64,000 bases of DNA. Source: Aerococcus urinaehominis. Its GTDB lineage: Bacteria > Bacillota > Bacilli > Lactobacillales > Aerococcaceae. Below the pieces are notes generated by a model. The model was not told the DNA's origin and did no database searches. It was given only the letters and a program-made list of their open reading frames with translations. Positions 16,008 to 24,355 of this stretch are shown here, one piece after another. How positions within the stretch are numbered: position 1 is the first letter of the stretch; each line of letters starts with the position of its first letter. The position numbers and the translations under genes are program-made. The stretch lies in assembly GCF_001543245.1 (NCBI RefSeq), contig NZ_CP014163.1:1098387-1162386 (forward strand), read 5' to 3'.

Positions 16008-17504
16008 ATGAAGCGTATCATTAATAAATTAGGACTAGTTGTCTTAGTAGTGAGCTTGGTGTTTGCTTGGCTAAGTCTTAGTATTAGTCAACAAGTCCAA
16101 GCGAGTGAGACTAGCAGCCAGGCCCAATCAGGTAATTTATTAGAAGACATAAAAAAACGTGGCGTTATTCGGATGGGCTTATCACCTGACTACCCACCTT
16201 ATGAGTTTATCGTCCAAGAAAATGGTAAAAATACTGTTAAAGGGATCGATGTCTCAGTTGGACAAAAAATTGCTGATGATTTAGGGGTTAAGCTGGAAAT
16301 TGTTGAGATGGAGTTCTCATCTTTACTTTCTTCTTTAGAAGCGGGCAATATCGATATGATTATCTCTGGTATGTCAGTGACACCAGAGCGGCAAAAATCA
16401 GTGGATTTCTCTAAGGTCTACGAAGTTTCTCCCCAAGTTTTTGTTATCCGTAAAAGTGACCAAGACAAGTTTCCCAATGGCGATGCTTTTGCATCAGGCG
16501 ACCTGGTAATTGGTGTCCAACAGGGAACTATGCAAGAGCAGCTGGTTAAAGACCAGATGCCTCAAGCAGAAGTCTTTGTCATGTCTCAAGTCCCAGACTT
16601 AATTAATGCCCTGAGTACCGGCCAAATTGACGGTGTCCTGATGGATGAAACAGTCGGTGGGGCTCATGCGGCTGAACAGGATAACCTAGCAACCGTGCTA
16701 ACCGATATTGATGTTGATGAAAATAACGGTAAGGCAGTGGTTGCCCCTAAAGGGGAAAGTGAGTTAGTGGCAGCTATCAATCAGTCGATTGATGAAATCC
16801 ATGAAAATAATTTAATTGATGTTTATATGGAAGATGCTTTTGCGGCTATTGCTGATAGCCAGCAAACCTCTTGGTTAGACTATTGGCCTTACTTCTGGTC
16901 AGGATTAAAGACAACCCTTTTTGTCTCGCTCATTGGTATCCTAGTGGGTACTGTCTTAGGTAGCCTGGTTGCTATTCTACGCTTAGCTCAGATACCGGTG
17001 GCTAGCCAACTAGCAACCTTCATGGTGGAATTTATCCGCGGGACTCCACTAATGATTCAAGTGCTCTTTATGTTCTTAGGGGTCGGAGGTTTCTTCGGAA
17101 TATCAGCTTTGACAGCTGGTTTGATTGCAATTTCAATTAATTCTGGGGCCTATGTGTCTGAGATTATTCGGGGTGGCTTGCAGGCGGTTGATAAGGGACA
17201 GACTGAGGCAGCCCGGTCACTTGGTCTAAATCAAAAGACTACCATGCAGAAGATTATTTTCCCGCAAGCACTGCGGTCCATCTGGCCTTCTCTTGGTAAT
17301 GAATTTATTACCTTAATTAAAGAATCTTCTATTATATCAACGATTGGGGTAGCGGAACTAACCTTCCAGACCCGGGCGGTAACTTCAATTTCCTACCGCG
17401 GGATTATCCCACTCTTGATCTCTATGGTACTTTACTTTATTCTTACCTTCCTCTTAGGTAAGCTGCTTAACCATTATGAGCGGCGCATGAATGCCAAATA
17501 TTAA
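16008..17504 (+). CDS. Amino-acid ABC transporter, substrate-binding protein fused to permease (copy 3)
   Basis: 498 residues. A signal peptide (about 1-33, ending QQVQAS) is followed by a binding domain with YPPYEF, the Arg in SVTPERQK and the Asp in LMDETV. The permease domain has the EAA loop EAARSLGLNQKTTMQKIIFPQALR. It starts 2 bases behind argG, so it is part of the same T-box unit and is translationally coupled. It is more diverged from copies 1 and 2 than they are from each other, which allows a different but related substrate, citrulline being an attractive guess. No ATPase gene follows. The 3' untranslated region is structured repeat copy C. Confidence 0.88.
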   Translation: MKRIINKLGLVVLVVSLVFAWLSLSISQQVQASETSSQAQSGNLLEDIKKRGVIRMGLSPDYPPYEFIVQENGKNTVKGIDVSVGQKIADDLGVKLEIVEMEFSSLLSSLEAGNIDMIISGMSVTPERQKSVDFSKVYEVSPQVFVIRKSDQDKFPNGDAFASGDLVIGVQQGTMQEQLVKDQMPQAEVFVMSQVPDLINALSTGQIDGVLMDETVGGAHAAEQDNLATVLTDIDVDENNGKAVVAPKGESELVAAINQSIDEIHENNLIDVYMEDAFAAIADSQQTSWLDYWPYFWSGLKTTLFVSLIGILVGTVLGSLVAILRLAQIPVASQLATFMVEFIRGTPLMIQVLFMFLGVGGFFGISALTAGLIAISINSGAYVSEIIRGGLQAVDKGQTEAARSLGLNQKTTMQKIIFPQALRSIWPSLGNEFITLIKESSIISTIGVAELTFQTRAVTSISYRGIIPLLISMVLYFILTFLLGKLLNHYERRMNAKY

Positions 17505-17515
17505 TATAGTTAGAA

Positions 17516-17687
17516 GAGGGTGAGAGACTTGGCATTCAGGAATGAATCATTGGGAGGAGTTAGGCCAATATCTGCAAGTTATTGAAACTAATTTCTGAAG
17601 TTACTTCAGTCCTGCCAAAGCGAACCCGACTACACTGCTAACTTCGTATCATAACGAGAGCCTGGGACTTATGCCCCAGGCTTTTTT
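17516..17687 (+). repeat. Structured 3'-UTR repeat, copy C (behind transporter copy 3)
   Basis: Starts GAGGGTGAGAGACTTGGC 11 bases behind the stop codon. The body has outer arms GGCATTCAGGA / TCCTGCC and an apical stem CAATATC / TTATTG. A conserved block, CCCGACTACACTGCTAAC followed by TTCGTATCAT, is next. It ends in the hairpin AGCCTGGG (17659-17666) / CCCAGGCT (17675-17682) plus six T residues, so it doubles as terminator of the argG operon. The remaining 150 bases up to the next gene are AT-rich, with only a weak promoter. Confidence 0.8.
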
Positions 17688-17775
17688 AAATTTACTAATA
17701 TTTTAGCTTAGTCAGTGGTAAACTAGCTTGTCTCTTTTTAATCCAAGTATCACAACTAATCCCACCCTAAAAAGC

Positions 17776-17804
17776 TTTTACTTTTTACTTTTACAAGGTA
17801 CAAT
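17776..17804 (+). promoter_or_regulatory. Weak candidate promoter for the coiled-coil protein gene
   Basis: TTTTAC (17776-17781) and TACAAT (17799-17804), spacer 17. TTTTAC occurs three times in a row with about 7-base steps upstream of the -10 box, which may be a regulatory tract or chance in AT-rich DNA. Confidence 0.35.
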
Positions 17805-17839
17805 ATAGGAGATAAAAATTTGAATAGGAGTGAACATGA

Positions 17840-19051
17840 ATGGCTAAAAGAAAAAAGGCCAACCGTGGATTGGTTATTATCATGGGGATTTTGGCTGTTG
17901 TCGTCATTGCCTCAGTGGGTGTTTATGCCTCGCGGGTAATTAATGTCGACAAGAATGCCGGCTTGGTCCAAACTGATAAATATGCTGAACTACGTGATCG
18001 TTTAGATAGTCTTTACTATGATGAATCGAAAGTCTTTCTTAAGGAGAATATTACTGCTGATGAGATCGAAGCAGTTGGTAAAGAAGTAGCTAAGGCAGAT
18101 GATAAGGAACTTAAAGACCAGTTTGCGGATTTAGAGACACGTTTTGATGCACTCAGCCAAACAAATAATTTATTTGATAAAATTGATGGTCAAGTACCTT
18201 TGAATGGCGCCACCATGCTAGAGTATGTCCGTTTAAAAGATAACGCTACCGAAAAAGATATTAAAAAAGTAGAAAAAGCTTTTGCTAAGCAGTTGAAAGA
18301 TACTGATGAGGATGGTTTCTATAAAGTTATCGCTAGTCTTTTAGACCAAGCTAAGCAACAAGAAGCGCTCTTTACTGAGGTTAACAAGCAAATCGAAGAC
18401 CTGAAGAAGAATAAGGACCTGACTTATGAGGACTTGGCTGACCAATTAGCCGACCTGCGCCAAGAAATCAACAAAATGGATAATAATTATGTTAAGGCAC
18501 GTTTGCTACGTCTTCTCGGTGAAGCAGACCGTGACTTGACTAAGCTAATCGGTGAGCGAGAAGTTAAGGAAGCTGAAGACCGCGGCTTATCTAAAGAAGA
18601 AGTTGAAAAACGACGCCAGGAAGCTGAAGCACGTGCTCGTCAAGCTGAAAATCGCCAAAGAGAATTGAACCAGCAAAGTCAAACAGTGGAAAGTCAGGCA
18701 CCGGTTCAATCTAGCCAGCAGCCTAGCTTGCGGCCAAGCCAGCCTGCCAGTCGGAGAAACAGCCAATCGCAAGCACCGGCTAATCGTCCTTCACAGGCTA
18801 GTCCAAGCACTAGTAGCCAGGCAAGCAGTCAGGAACAGCCACCGACGCCCGCGCCAGAGCCATCACCGAGCAATGAGCCACCGGCTGATAGTTTGAAAGA
18901 AATTGAGCTACCTGAAGCGAGCCAACCGACTGAGCCTAGTCAACCGCAACCACCAGCAGCTGATTCAGGTGAATCAGCCCCAGCCCCAGACTCAGGAGCT
19001 GGTGAGGCACCAGCAGGTGGGGAAACATCAACAGGCGAAGCAGCTGAATAG
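17840..19051 (+). CDS. Membrane-anchored coiled-coil protein with Ser/Pro/Gln-rich tail, function unknown
   Basis: 403 residues. The ATG at 17840 has AGGAG 9 bases upstream. A basic start (MAKRKKANRG) precedes one membrane segment (about 10-31), so the rest probably faces outward. Residues about 45-240 are highly charged and helical; the stretch LYYDESKVFLKENITADEIEAVGKEV recalls modules called Cry1Ac domain D-VI-related in Gram-positive surface proteins, a low-certainty comparison. A Lys/Glu/Arg-rich coiled coil follows (about 240-275). The last 125 residues are low complexity, rich in Ser, Pro, Gln, Ala and Glu. There is no LPXTG motif. A role in wall spanning or envelope scaffolding is conceivable but not shown. 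Confidence 0.8.
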   Translation: MAKRKKANRGLVIIMGILAVVVIASVGVYASRVINVDKNAGLVQTDKYAELRDRLDSLYYDESKVFLKENITADEIEAVGKEVAKADDKELKDQFADLETRFDALSQTNNLFDKIDGQVPLNGATMLEYVRLKDNATEKDIKKVEKAFAKQLKDTDEDGFYKVIASLLDQAKQQEALFTEVNKQIEDLKKNKDLTYEDLADQLADLRQEINKMDNNYVKARLLRLLGEADRDLTKLIGEREVKEAEDRGLSKEEVEKRRQEAEARARQAENRQRELNQQSQTVESQAPVQSSQQPSLRPSQPASRRNSQSQAPANRPSQASPSTSSQASSQEQPPTPAPEPSPSNEPPADSLKEIELPEASQPTEPSQPQPPAADSGESAPAPDSGAGEAPAGGETSTGEAAE

Positions 19052-19117
19052 AAACTTAAGTGAATTTTATAAGTCATTTAGTTAATCAGGCTAATAGCTA
19101 TGCTAGACTAAATGAAA

Positions 19118-19150
19118 GGGACAAGGATGGGTTTTGCCCATCCTTGTCCC
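19118..19150 (+). terminator. Perfect hairpin between the coiled-coil and sugar transferase genes
   Basis: GGGACAAGGATGGG (19118-19131), loop TTTTG, CCCATCCTTGTCCC (19137-19150): a perfect 14-bp GC-rich stem 67 bases behind the stop. No run of T follows (GTATTATTAG), so intrinsic termination may be inefficient. It could instead stabilise the upstream message or be a protein-binding palindrome. Confidence 0.55.
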
Positions 19151-19187
19151 GTATTATTAGACTTTGAATAGTAGGGAGCTGATTTAT

Positions 19188-20582
19188 ATGCAAAAAGATG
19201 GTGGGTGGACAAATTGGTACCGAGTAGCCATTGCTGGTCTAGAGGCCTTCTTACTCTTTATTTCCTATATTTTGTCCTTCTTCCTGCGTTACGGACGATA
19301 TGTACCAGCCCGTAATTTTGATGCCTTTCAGGGGGCCATTGGTTGGATTTTGATAGTTTTTATTATCTTTAACCTCTTATTTGGCGTTTATATTCTTTAT
19401 AACAAAACCCATGCTGACCTCTTCTTTATTACCGTCATTATTCAGGGCTTGCTGGCTGTTTTTACCATGGTACTCAGTTTTGCTGGCCGCTGGCTAGCCT
19501 TTCCGCGGACGGTAATCTTGATTGACTTTTTTGTTTCAATCATCATCCTTTTTTGTTTCCGGGCTATGGTCTTTAATATCTATCGCCGCTATACCTCGAC
19601 TAAACGGGTTATGATTGTCGGTGTGGAAGATGAGGTCTTTCCGGCCATCTTTAATTTTAAATCTTCCAAGTCAACCCGACATATTGTCACCCATGTCGTT
19701 TTGTCAGATTATTACGAGAATGTTAAAGCCCGCTTGGATGAATTTGATATTGTTTACCTAGCTTCCCAGATTGATGAGGATGAGAAGCTAAAGATTTATG
19801 ACCTCTTAATGCGGGAAAATAAAAAACTCTTCTTAAACTCTAAGTTTGAAAACTTGGTAATGGTTAATCCCAATATCATGAACTTCGAGGATGAATCGAT
19901 TATTGAAACATCTGATTTTGCGATTCCAGCAGACCAAGAACTCATCAAACGGGGACTGGATATCCTAATGGCCCTTGCCATTCTGATTGTCGCTTCCCCA
20001 ATTATGTTAGTGACGGCCCTTCTAGTAAAATTGACCTCGCCTGGACCGGTATTTTACCGACAAACTCGGATTACTAAGGGCGGGGAGGAATTTGAAATCC
20101 TTAAATTCAGATCGATGTCCGCTACAGCCGAGGACAAGTCGGGGCCAGTTATTGCCACTAAAAATGACTCCCGGGTAACCTCCGTTGGTAAATTTATTCG
20201 AGCGACCCGGATTGATGAATTGCCTCAGGTGATCAATGTCCTTAAAGGGGAAATGTCCATGATTGGCCCCAGACCTGAACGGCCTTTCTTTGTTGACCAG
20301 TTCCAGGCCCAAAACCCCCACTACTATCTCCGCCATAATGTCCGGGCTGGGATTACGGGTTATGCCCAAGTTTATGGCAAGTATGCCAGCGATTTTAACT
20401 CTAAATTGAATTTTGACTTGATTTATATTAAGAAGTATCATTTGATTTTAGATTTTAAGATTCTCTTGCAGACCATTAAAATCCTTTTTGATAAGGTTTC
20501 TTCATCAGGGATTGATGAAAATGCTAAACCAACTGTCACTAGAGAAGAAATTAATAATATGCGGATTGAATTAGTTGAATAG
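19188..20582 (+). CDS. Polyprenyl-phosphate sugar-1-phosphate transferase (priming glycosyltransferase, WbaP type)
   Basis: 464 residues from ATG 19188, with AGGGAG 9 bases upstream. Four to five membrane segments occupy about 10-130. A degenerate Rossmann-like cytosolic domain follows (RVMIVGVEDEVFP), then a reentrant segment near 255 and the catalytic bacterial sugar transferase domain. That domain has PVFYRQTRITKGGEEFEILKFRSM cut here to its key parts VFYRQTR and KFRSM, RIDELPQVINVLKGEMSMIGPRPE and RAGITGYAQVYGKY. Such enzymes put the first sugar-phosphate on undecaprenyl phosphate to start capsule, exopolysaccharide or glycoprotein glycan assembly. No other glycan genes are nearby, so it is an orphan. 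Confidence 0.88.
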   Translation: MQKDGGWTNWYRVAIAGLEAFLLFISYILSFFLRYGRYVPARNFDAFQGAIGWILIVFIIFNLLFGVYILYNKTHADLFFITVIIQGLLAVFTMVLSFAGRWLAFPRTVILIDFFVSIIILFCFRAMVFNIYRRYTSTKRVMIVGVEDEVFPAIFNFKSSKSTRHIVTHVVLSDYYENVKARLDEFDIVYLASQIDEDEKLKIYDLLMRENKKLFLNSKFENLVMVNPNIMNFEDESIIETSDFAIPADQELIKRGLDILMALAILIVASPIMLVTALLVKLTSPGPVFYRQTRITKGGEEFEILKFRSMSATAEDKSGPVIATKNDSRVTSVGKFIRATRIDELPQVINVLKGEMSMIGPRPERPFFVDQFQAQNPHYYLRHNVRAGITGYAQVYGKYASDFNSKLNFDLIYIKKYHLILDFKILLQTIKILFDKVSSSGIDENAKPTVTREEINNMRIELVE

Positions 20583-20616
20583 TTAGTGACTTTTTAGATT
20601 AATTTAGTTCATCAAG

Positions 20617-20650
20617 ACAGAGCTTAGCGATACAGCCAGGCTCTGTTTTT
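20617..20650 (+). terminator. Rho-independent terminator
   Basis: ACAGAGC (20617-20623) pairs with GCTCTGT (20640-20646), followed by a T run. It closes the sugar transferase unit before the pncB promoter. Confidence 0.7.
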
Positions 20651-20671
20651 ATTTTGCCGTAGCACTTTCTT

Positions 20672-20698
20672 TTGACTAAACCGCTTTAGTGATATAAT
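20672..20698 (+). promoter_or_regulatory. Promoter of pncB-nadE
   Basis: TTGACT at 20672-20677 and TATAAT at 20693-20698 with a short 15-base spacer. The leader to the pncB ATG is about 35 bases and contains GAGAGGAAG as ribosome-binding site. Confidence 0.55.
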
Positions 20699-20741
20699 AA
20701 CCAGTAATAAGTCGTTCCCTAAGAGAGGAAGTTAGAGGATT

Positions 20742-22211
20742 ATGGAAAAAAATTTAGCCTTACATACAGACTTGTATGAAATAAATATGATGAAAGTATA
20801 CTGGGATGCTGGTAATATGGACCAACGTGCCATTTTTGAAGTGTATTTCAGAAAACATCCCTTTGAAAATGGCTATGCGATTTATGCTGGTTTAGAACAT
20901 GTGATTGATTACTTGAATAATCTGTCTTTTACTGACCAGGATATTGCTTACTTACGTCAGACCCAGGATTATCCAGAAGATTTCCTGCAATATTTAGCAG
21001 ATTTTAAATTTGAAGGCACGGTCCGGTCTATGCAAGAAGGTCAGGTTTGCTATGCTAATGAGCCCTTGTTACAGGTAGAAGGGAAACTAGCGGAATGCCA
21101 ACTCGTAGAGACCGCTATTTTAAATATTATTAACTTCCAGACCCTGATTGCTACTAAGGCCTCGCGCATTCGCAATGTTTGTGGTAGTGATAGTCTAGCT
21201 GAGTTTGGTGCACGCCGAGCCCAAGAGCTTGATGCCGCCATTTGGGGGTCACGAGCTGCTTATATTGGTGGTTTTGATTCAACGTCCAATGTCCGGGCGG
21301 GCAAGATTTTCGGGGTGCCGATTTCCGGGACCCATGCCCACGCTATGGTCCAAGCTTATCGGTCTGACTATGAGGCTTTCAAACACTATGCTGAGTCTCA
21401 CCGTGATTGTGTCTTTTTGGTTGATACTTACGATACACTCCGTTCCGGTGTGCCTAATGCTATCCGGGTAGCCAAAGAAATGGGCGATAAGATTAACTTT
21501 ATTGGTGTCCGGATTGATTCCGGTGATATTACTTATCTCTCTAAGCGTATTCGGACCATGTTGGATGATGCCGGATTTGAAGATGCCATTATTGTGGCCT
21601 CTAATGACTTAGATGAAAAAACCATTCTTAATCTGAAGATGCAGGGGGCCAAGGTAGATTCTTGGGGGGTCGGCACCCAATTAATTACTGCCTATGATCA
21701 ACCAGCCTTGGGAGCAGTATATAAGTTAGTCGCTATTGAGGATGATAATGGTGACTTAGTGCCGACAATGAAGGTGTCTTCATCACCAGAAAAGACAACC
21801 ACCCCTGGTAAAAAACAAGTGTGGCGGATCCATGGCCACAATGTTCCTAAATTAGAAGGGGACTTGATTTGCTTAGATGGTGAAGACCCTAATGACTTAG
21901 AGGAGCTCTTCATGTTCCACCCAACTTACCCATATATTAATAAAACCGTTGAGAACTTTACAGCAGAGCCTTTATTGGTGACTATTTTTGACCAGGGTGA
22001 ATTGGTATACGATCAACCAGGCCTTGATCAAATTAGGGCGGACTCCCAAGCAGAATTAGCGCGGCATTGGGATGAGACTAAACGTTTATTGAATCCAGAG
22101 CCCTTCCCGGTTGATTTGTCACAACAGCTCTATGATCTGAAGATGGATTCTATCGCTCAGGTCCGCCAAGAAGTCCAGGCGACTGTTGAGCGGATGACCA
22201 AAGGAGAGTAG
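20742..22211 (+). CDS. pncB: PncB, nicotinate phosphoribosyltransferase
   Basis: 489 residues, usual for Firmicutes PncB. It makes nicotinate mononucleotide from nicotinate and PRPP with ATP hydrolysis, the first step of the Preiss-Handler NAD salvage route. The start [15 protein letters not shown] and the substrate region [20 protein letters not shown] are characteristic. The phosphorylatable active-site His lies in SGTHAHAMV, and [18 protein letters not shown] and RIDSGDI form the PRPP and base pocket. nadE follows after 1 base, so the two form one operon that covers the first and last steps; nadD is not in the window. Confidence 0.95.
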   Translation: MEKNLALHTDLYEINMMKVYWDAGNMDQRAIFEVYFRKHPFENGYAIYAGLEHVIDYLNNLSFTDQDIAYLRQTQDYPEDFLQYLADFKFEGTVRSMQEGQVCYANEPLLQVEGKLAECQLVETAILNIINFQTLIATKASRIRNVCGSDSLAEFGARRAQELDAAIWGSRAAYIGGFDSTSNVRAGKIFGVPISGTHAHAMVQAYRSDYEAFKHYAESHRDCVFLVDTYDTLRSGVPNAIRVAKEMGDKINFIGVRIDSGDITYLSKRIRTMLDDAGFEDAIIVASNDLDEKTILNLKMQGAKVDSWGVGTQLITAYDQPALGAVYKLVAIEDDNGDLVPTMKVSSSPEKTTTPGKKQVWRIHGHNVPKLEGDLICLDGEDPNDLEELFMFHPTYPYINKTVENFTAEPLLVTIFDQGELVYDQPGLDQIRADSQAELARHWDETKRLLNPEPFPVDLSQQLYDLKMDSIAQVRQEVQATVERMTKGE

Positions 22212-22212
22212 T

Positions 22213-23040
22213 ATGTCTAAACAAGCGGAAATTATTGAAGCCCTGAAGGTCGCACCGACCATTAATCCTGGCCAAGAGGTTAGGCGGTCAATCGATTTTT
22301 TAAAGGCATATATTAAGTCGGTTCCTGGTATAAAGAGTCTCGTGCTGGGCATTTCCGGTGGTCAGGACTCTACCTTAGCGGGTAAATTATCACAGATGGC
22401 TATTAGCGAACTCCGCCAGGAAACAGGGGATGCTAGCTATCAATTCATTGCTGTCCGCCTCCCCTATGGCCAGCAAGTGGACGCCCAGGATGCCCGGGAT
22501 GCGGTTGCCTTTATCCAGGCTGATCAAGATTTTGAAGTCAATATCAAGCCGGCGGTTGATAGTCAGGTTGCTTCTTTAGAGGCAGCCGGTCTATCAGTTT
22601 CCGATTTTAACAAGGGGAATATCAAGGCCCGCCAACGGATGGTGAGTCAGTTTGCCATTGCGGGAGAGTGCCACGGTTTGGTAGTTGGATCTGATCATGC
22701 TGCCGAAGCAGTCACTGGATTTTATACCAAATTTGGTGATGGGGCTGCTGATATTATGCCTTTGTGGCGTTTAAACAAGCGTCAGGGTAAAGAAATGCTG
22801 ATTTATCTTAACTGCCCAGCCCACTTGTATGAAAAGATACCGATTGCCGACTTAGAAGAGGAAAAACCCCAACAAGCTGATGAAGATGCCCTAGGGGTTA
22901 GTTACCAAGCCATCGATGATTATTTAGAAGGTCAAGAAGTGGCAGACAAGGATCGAGACCGCATTGAACACCTTTATCGCATTAGCGAGCACAAGCGCCA
23001 GCTACCGGTTAACATTTATATGGACTGGTGGCAATATTAA
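22213..23040 (+). CDS. nadE: NadE, NH3-dependent NAD+ synthetase
   Basis: 275 residues, single-domain ammonia-dependent type with no nitrilase domain. It amidates nicotinic acid adenine dinucleotide to NAD+ in the cytoplasm using ATP and ammonia. The PP-loop is [15 protein letters not shown], and the deamido-NAD and ammonia site region is [30 protein letters not shown] is 6 bases before the ATG and overlaps the pncB 3' end. The C-terminal [13 protein letters not shown] is intact. Behind it lies repeat copy B, whose head hairpin on this strand could also act as terminator. Confidence 0.96.
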   Translation: MSKQAEIIEALKVAPTINPGQEVRRSIDFLKAYIKSVPGIKSLVLGISGGQDSTLAGKLSQMAISELRQETGDASYQFIAVRLPYGQQVDAQDARDAVAFIQADQDFEVNIKPAVDSQVASLEAAGLSVSDFNKGNIKARQRMVSQFAIAGECHGLVVGSDHAAEAVTGFYTKFGDGAADIMPLWRLNKRQGKEMLIYLNCPAHLYEKIPIADLEEEKPQQADEDALGVSYQAIDDYLEGQEVADKDRDRIEHLYRISEHKRQLPVNIYMDWWQY

Positions 23041-23051
23041 ACTATTAAGAA

Positions 23052-23628
23052 AAGAGCCTGGGACAATGAGTCTCAGGCTCTTGCATTTATAGGAATATTG
23101 GCAGCATAGTTGGGCTCCAGCATAGCATACTATATCCGTGCGCATTGGAAATGCTACGGCTACAGCAAAGAAGCTGAACTAAAGTCGTTTCACTAGGCTG
23201 ACGCAATATCTTTCAGATATTGGTCTGCCTAGCTCCAACGATTCAGTTCAGGGCGCTTCTTGTCGCACCCTTAGTCGGGTTCGTTTTGGCAGACCAGGCG
23301 TCCTTTCGCAGAATTCAAGACAATATCTGACGATATTGCTTGTCTTCTGCTCCAAGGATCCTGGTCTAAGCGCCAAAGTTCACACCCTGTTTAGTCGGGT
23401 TCGCTTTGGCAGACCAGGCGTCCTTTCGCAGAATTCAAGACAATATCTGACGATATTGCTTGTCTTCTGCTCCAAGGATCCTGGTCTAAGCGCCAACGCT
23501 CGCACCATGTTTAGTTGGGTTCGGTCTGGCAGAACTGAAGCCCTTTCATAAAACCCGACACCATATCTGCGATATTGGTCGTCTTTTATTCTAAGGCCCC
23601 AGTTCTAAGGGCCAGCCCTCATACTCTC
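23052..23628 (-). repeat. Structured 3'-UTR repeat, copy B, tandemly expanded (behind yigZ)
   Basis: Fills almost the whole 589-base gap between convergent nadE and yigZ. On the minus strand it begins TGAGAGTATGAGGG at the yigZ stop. It runs through module 4 (23511-23628), two near-identical 120-bp modules (23391-23510 and 23271-23390, about six differences), module 1 (about 23102-23270, with a ~45-base insertion as in copy A), then the head hairpin AAGAGCCTG.../...CAGGCTCTT (23052-23082) and a T tract. Each module is a nested hairpin: in the 120-bp modules AGACCAGG/CCTGGTCT, GCAGA/TCTGC and CAATATC/GATATTG. An apparent 71-residue frame inside is only the repeat read twice. Confidence 0.88.
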
Positions 23629-23629
23629 A

Positions 23630-24268
23630 TTATTTATAAGGAATATCGACATCGACATAAACTTGGTCACCAATTTTAAAATTTGCTTGATCATTAGTTA
23701 GATCAACAAGTTCAGCTTGGACCGTGTCGACTTGACTACTTGGAATACCTAAATGATAGGTCATCTCTTCTAGATATGTGGTATCTAGGAGGATGTAGGG
23801 GGACTGTTCTACCCAGTAGGTCATATTACCAGTCAGGTTGTAGGGAATGGTAACAGCTAGCTCGGTTTGTAACTGGCGTTCAACTAGCCCCACCGCCTTG
23901 AGCCCTTCACTGACAGCGGTACTATAAGCGCGGATAAGCCCGCCAGCGCCCAGTTTGGTGCCGCCAAAATAACGGGTGACGATTGTAATGACATTGTGGA
24001 GATCATTTTGTTTGAGTACTTCCAACATCGGTACGCCCGCTGTCCCACTGGGTTCACCATCATCTAAGGCCCGCTGTATTTCATGATTGTCGCCAATTTG
24101 GTAGGCGACACAGTTGTGGGTGGCCTTGTAATGTTCTTTATTTATCTTAGCTATAAAGTCCTTGGCCTCTTCCTCGGAAAAGACCCGGGCCAGGTGGCAG
24201 ATGAACTGCGATCCCCGTACATCAATTTCATGTTGGCCTGGGCCTTTAATCGTTTTATATTCAATCAA
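23630..24268 (-). CDS. yigZ: YigZ/IMPACT family protein
   Basis: 212 residues. The N-terminal UPF0029/IMPACT domain (about 1-115) contains SQFICHLARV, THNCVAYQIG, DDGEPSGTAGVPML and TRYFGGTKLGAGGLIRAYS, all family hallmarks. A C-terminal DUF1949 domain (about 140-205) has a ferredoxin-like fold. The eukaryotic relative IMPACT binds Gcn1; a bacterial role is not settled, with ribosome-related and peptidase proposals. Firmicutes usually carry it (YvyE) beside degV and comFA, as here, though on the opposite strand. The ATG at 24268 has AGGAGGAGAC upstream. Its 3' untranslated region would be repeat copy B. Confidence 0.92.
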   Translation of the reverse strand: MIEYKTIKGPGQHEIDVRGSQFICHLARVFSEEEAKDFIAKINKEHYKATHNCVAYQIGDNHEIQRALDDGEPSGTAGVPMLEVLKQNDLHNVITIVTRYFGGTKLGAGGLIRAYSTAVSEGLKAVGLVERQLQTELAVTIPYNLTGNMTYWVEQSPYILLDTTYLEEMTYHLGIPSSQVDTVQAELVDLTNDQANFKIGDQVYVDVDIPYK

Positions 24269-24355
24269 GTTGTCTCCTCCTCATCAAATTTATTGTATAG
24301 TATTTGTTCTGATTATGCTAATATAGGAATATCGAGATTGAGAGAAGGTGAGTGA

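Noticed and set aside
20022-20441. A 139-codon open frame antisense to the sugar transferase gene.
   Set aside because: Fully within conserved catalytic coding sequence on the other strand; no ribosome-binding site.
23336-23551. A 71-codon frame inside repeat copy B with an internally repeated peptide.
   Set aside because: The peptide repeat is simply the 120-bp DNA module read through twice; the module ends do not keep the frame in other copies.
23271-23628. CRISPR-like tandem repeats.
   Set aside because: Units are 120 bp, contiguous, without unique spacers, and no cas genes are present.
24083-24355. A 90-codon frame overlapping the start of yigZ and its promoter on the plus strand.
   Set aside because: Mostly antisense to yigZ, hydrophobic by chance, and without a ribosome-binding site.
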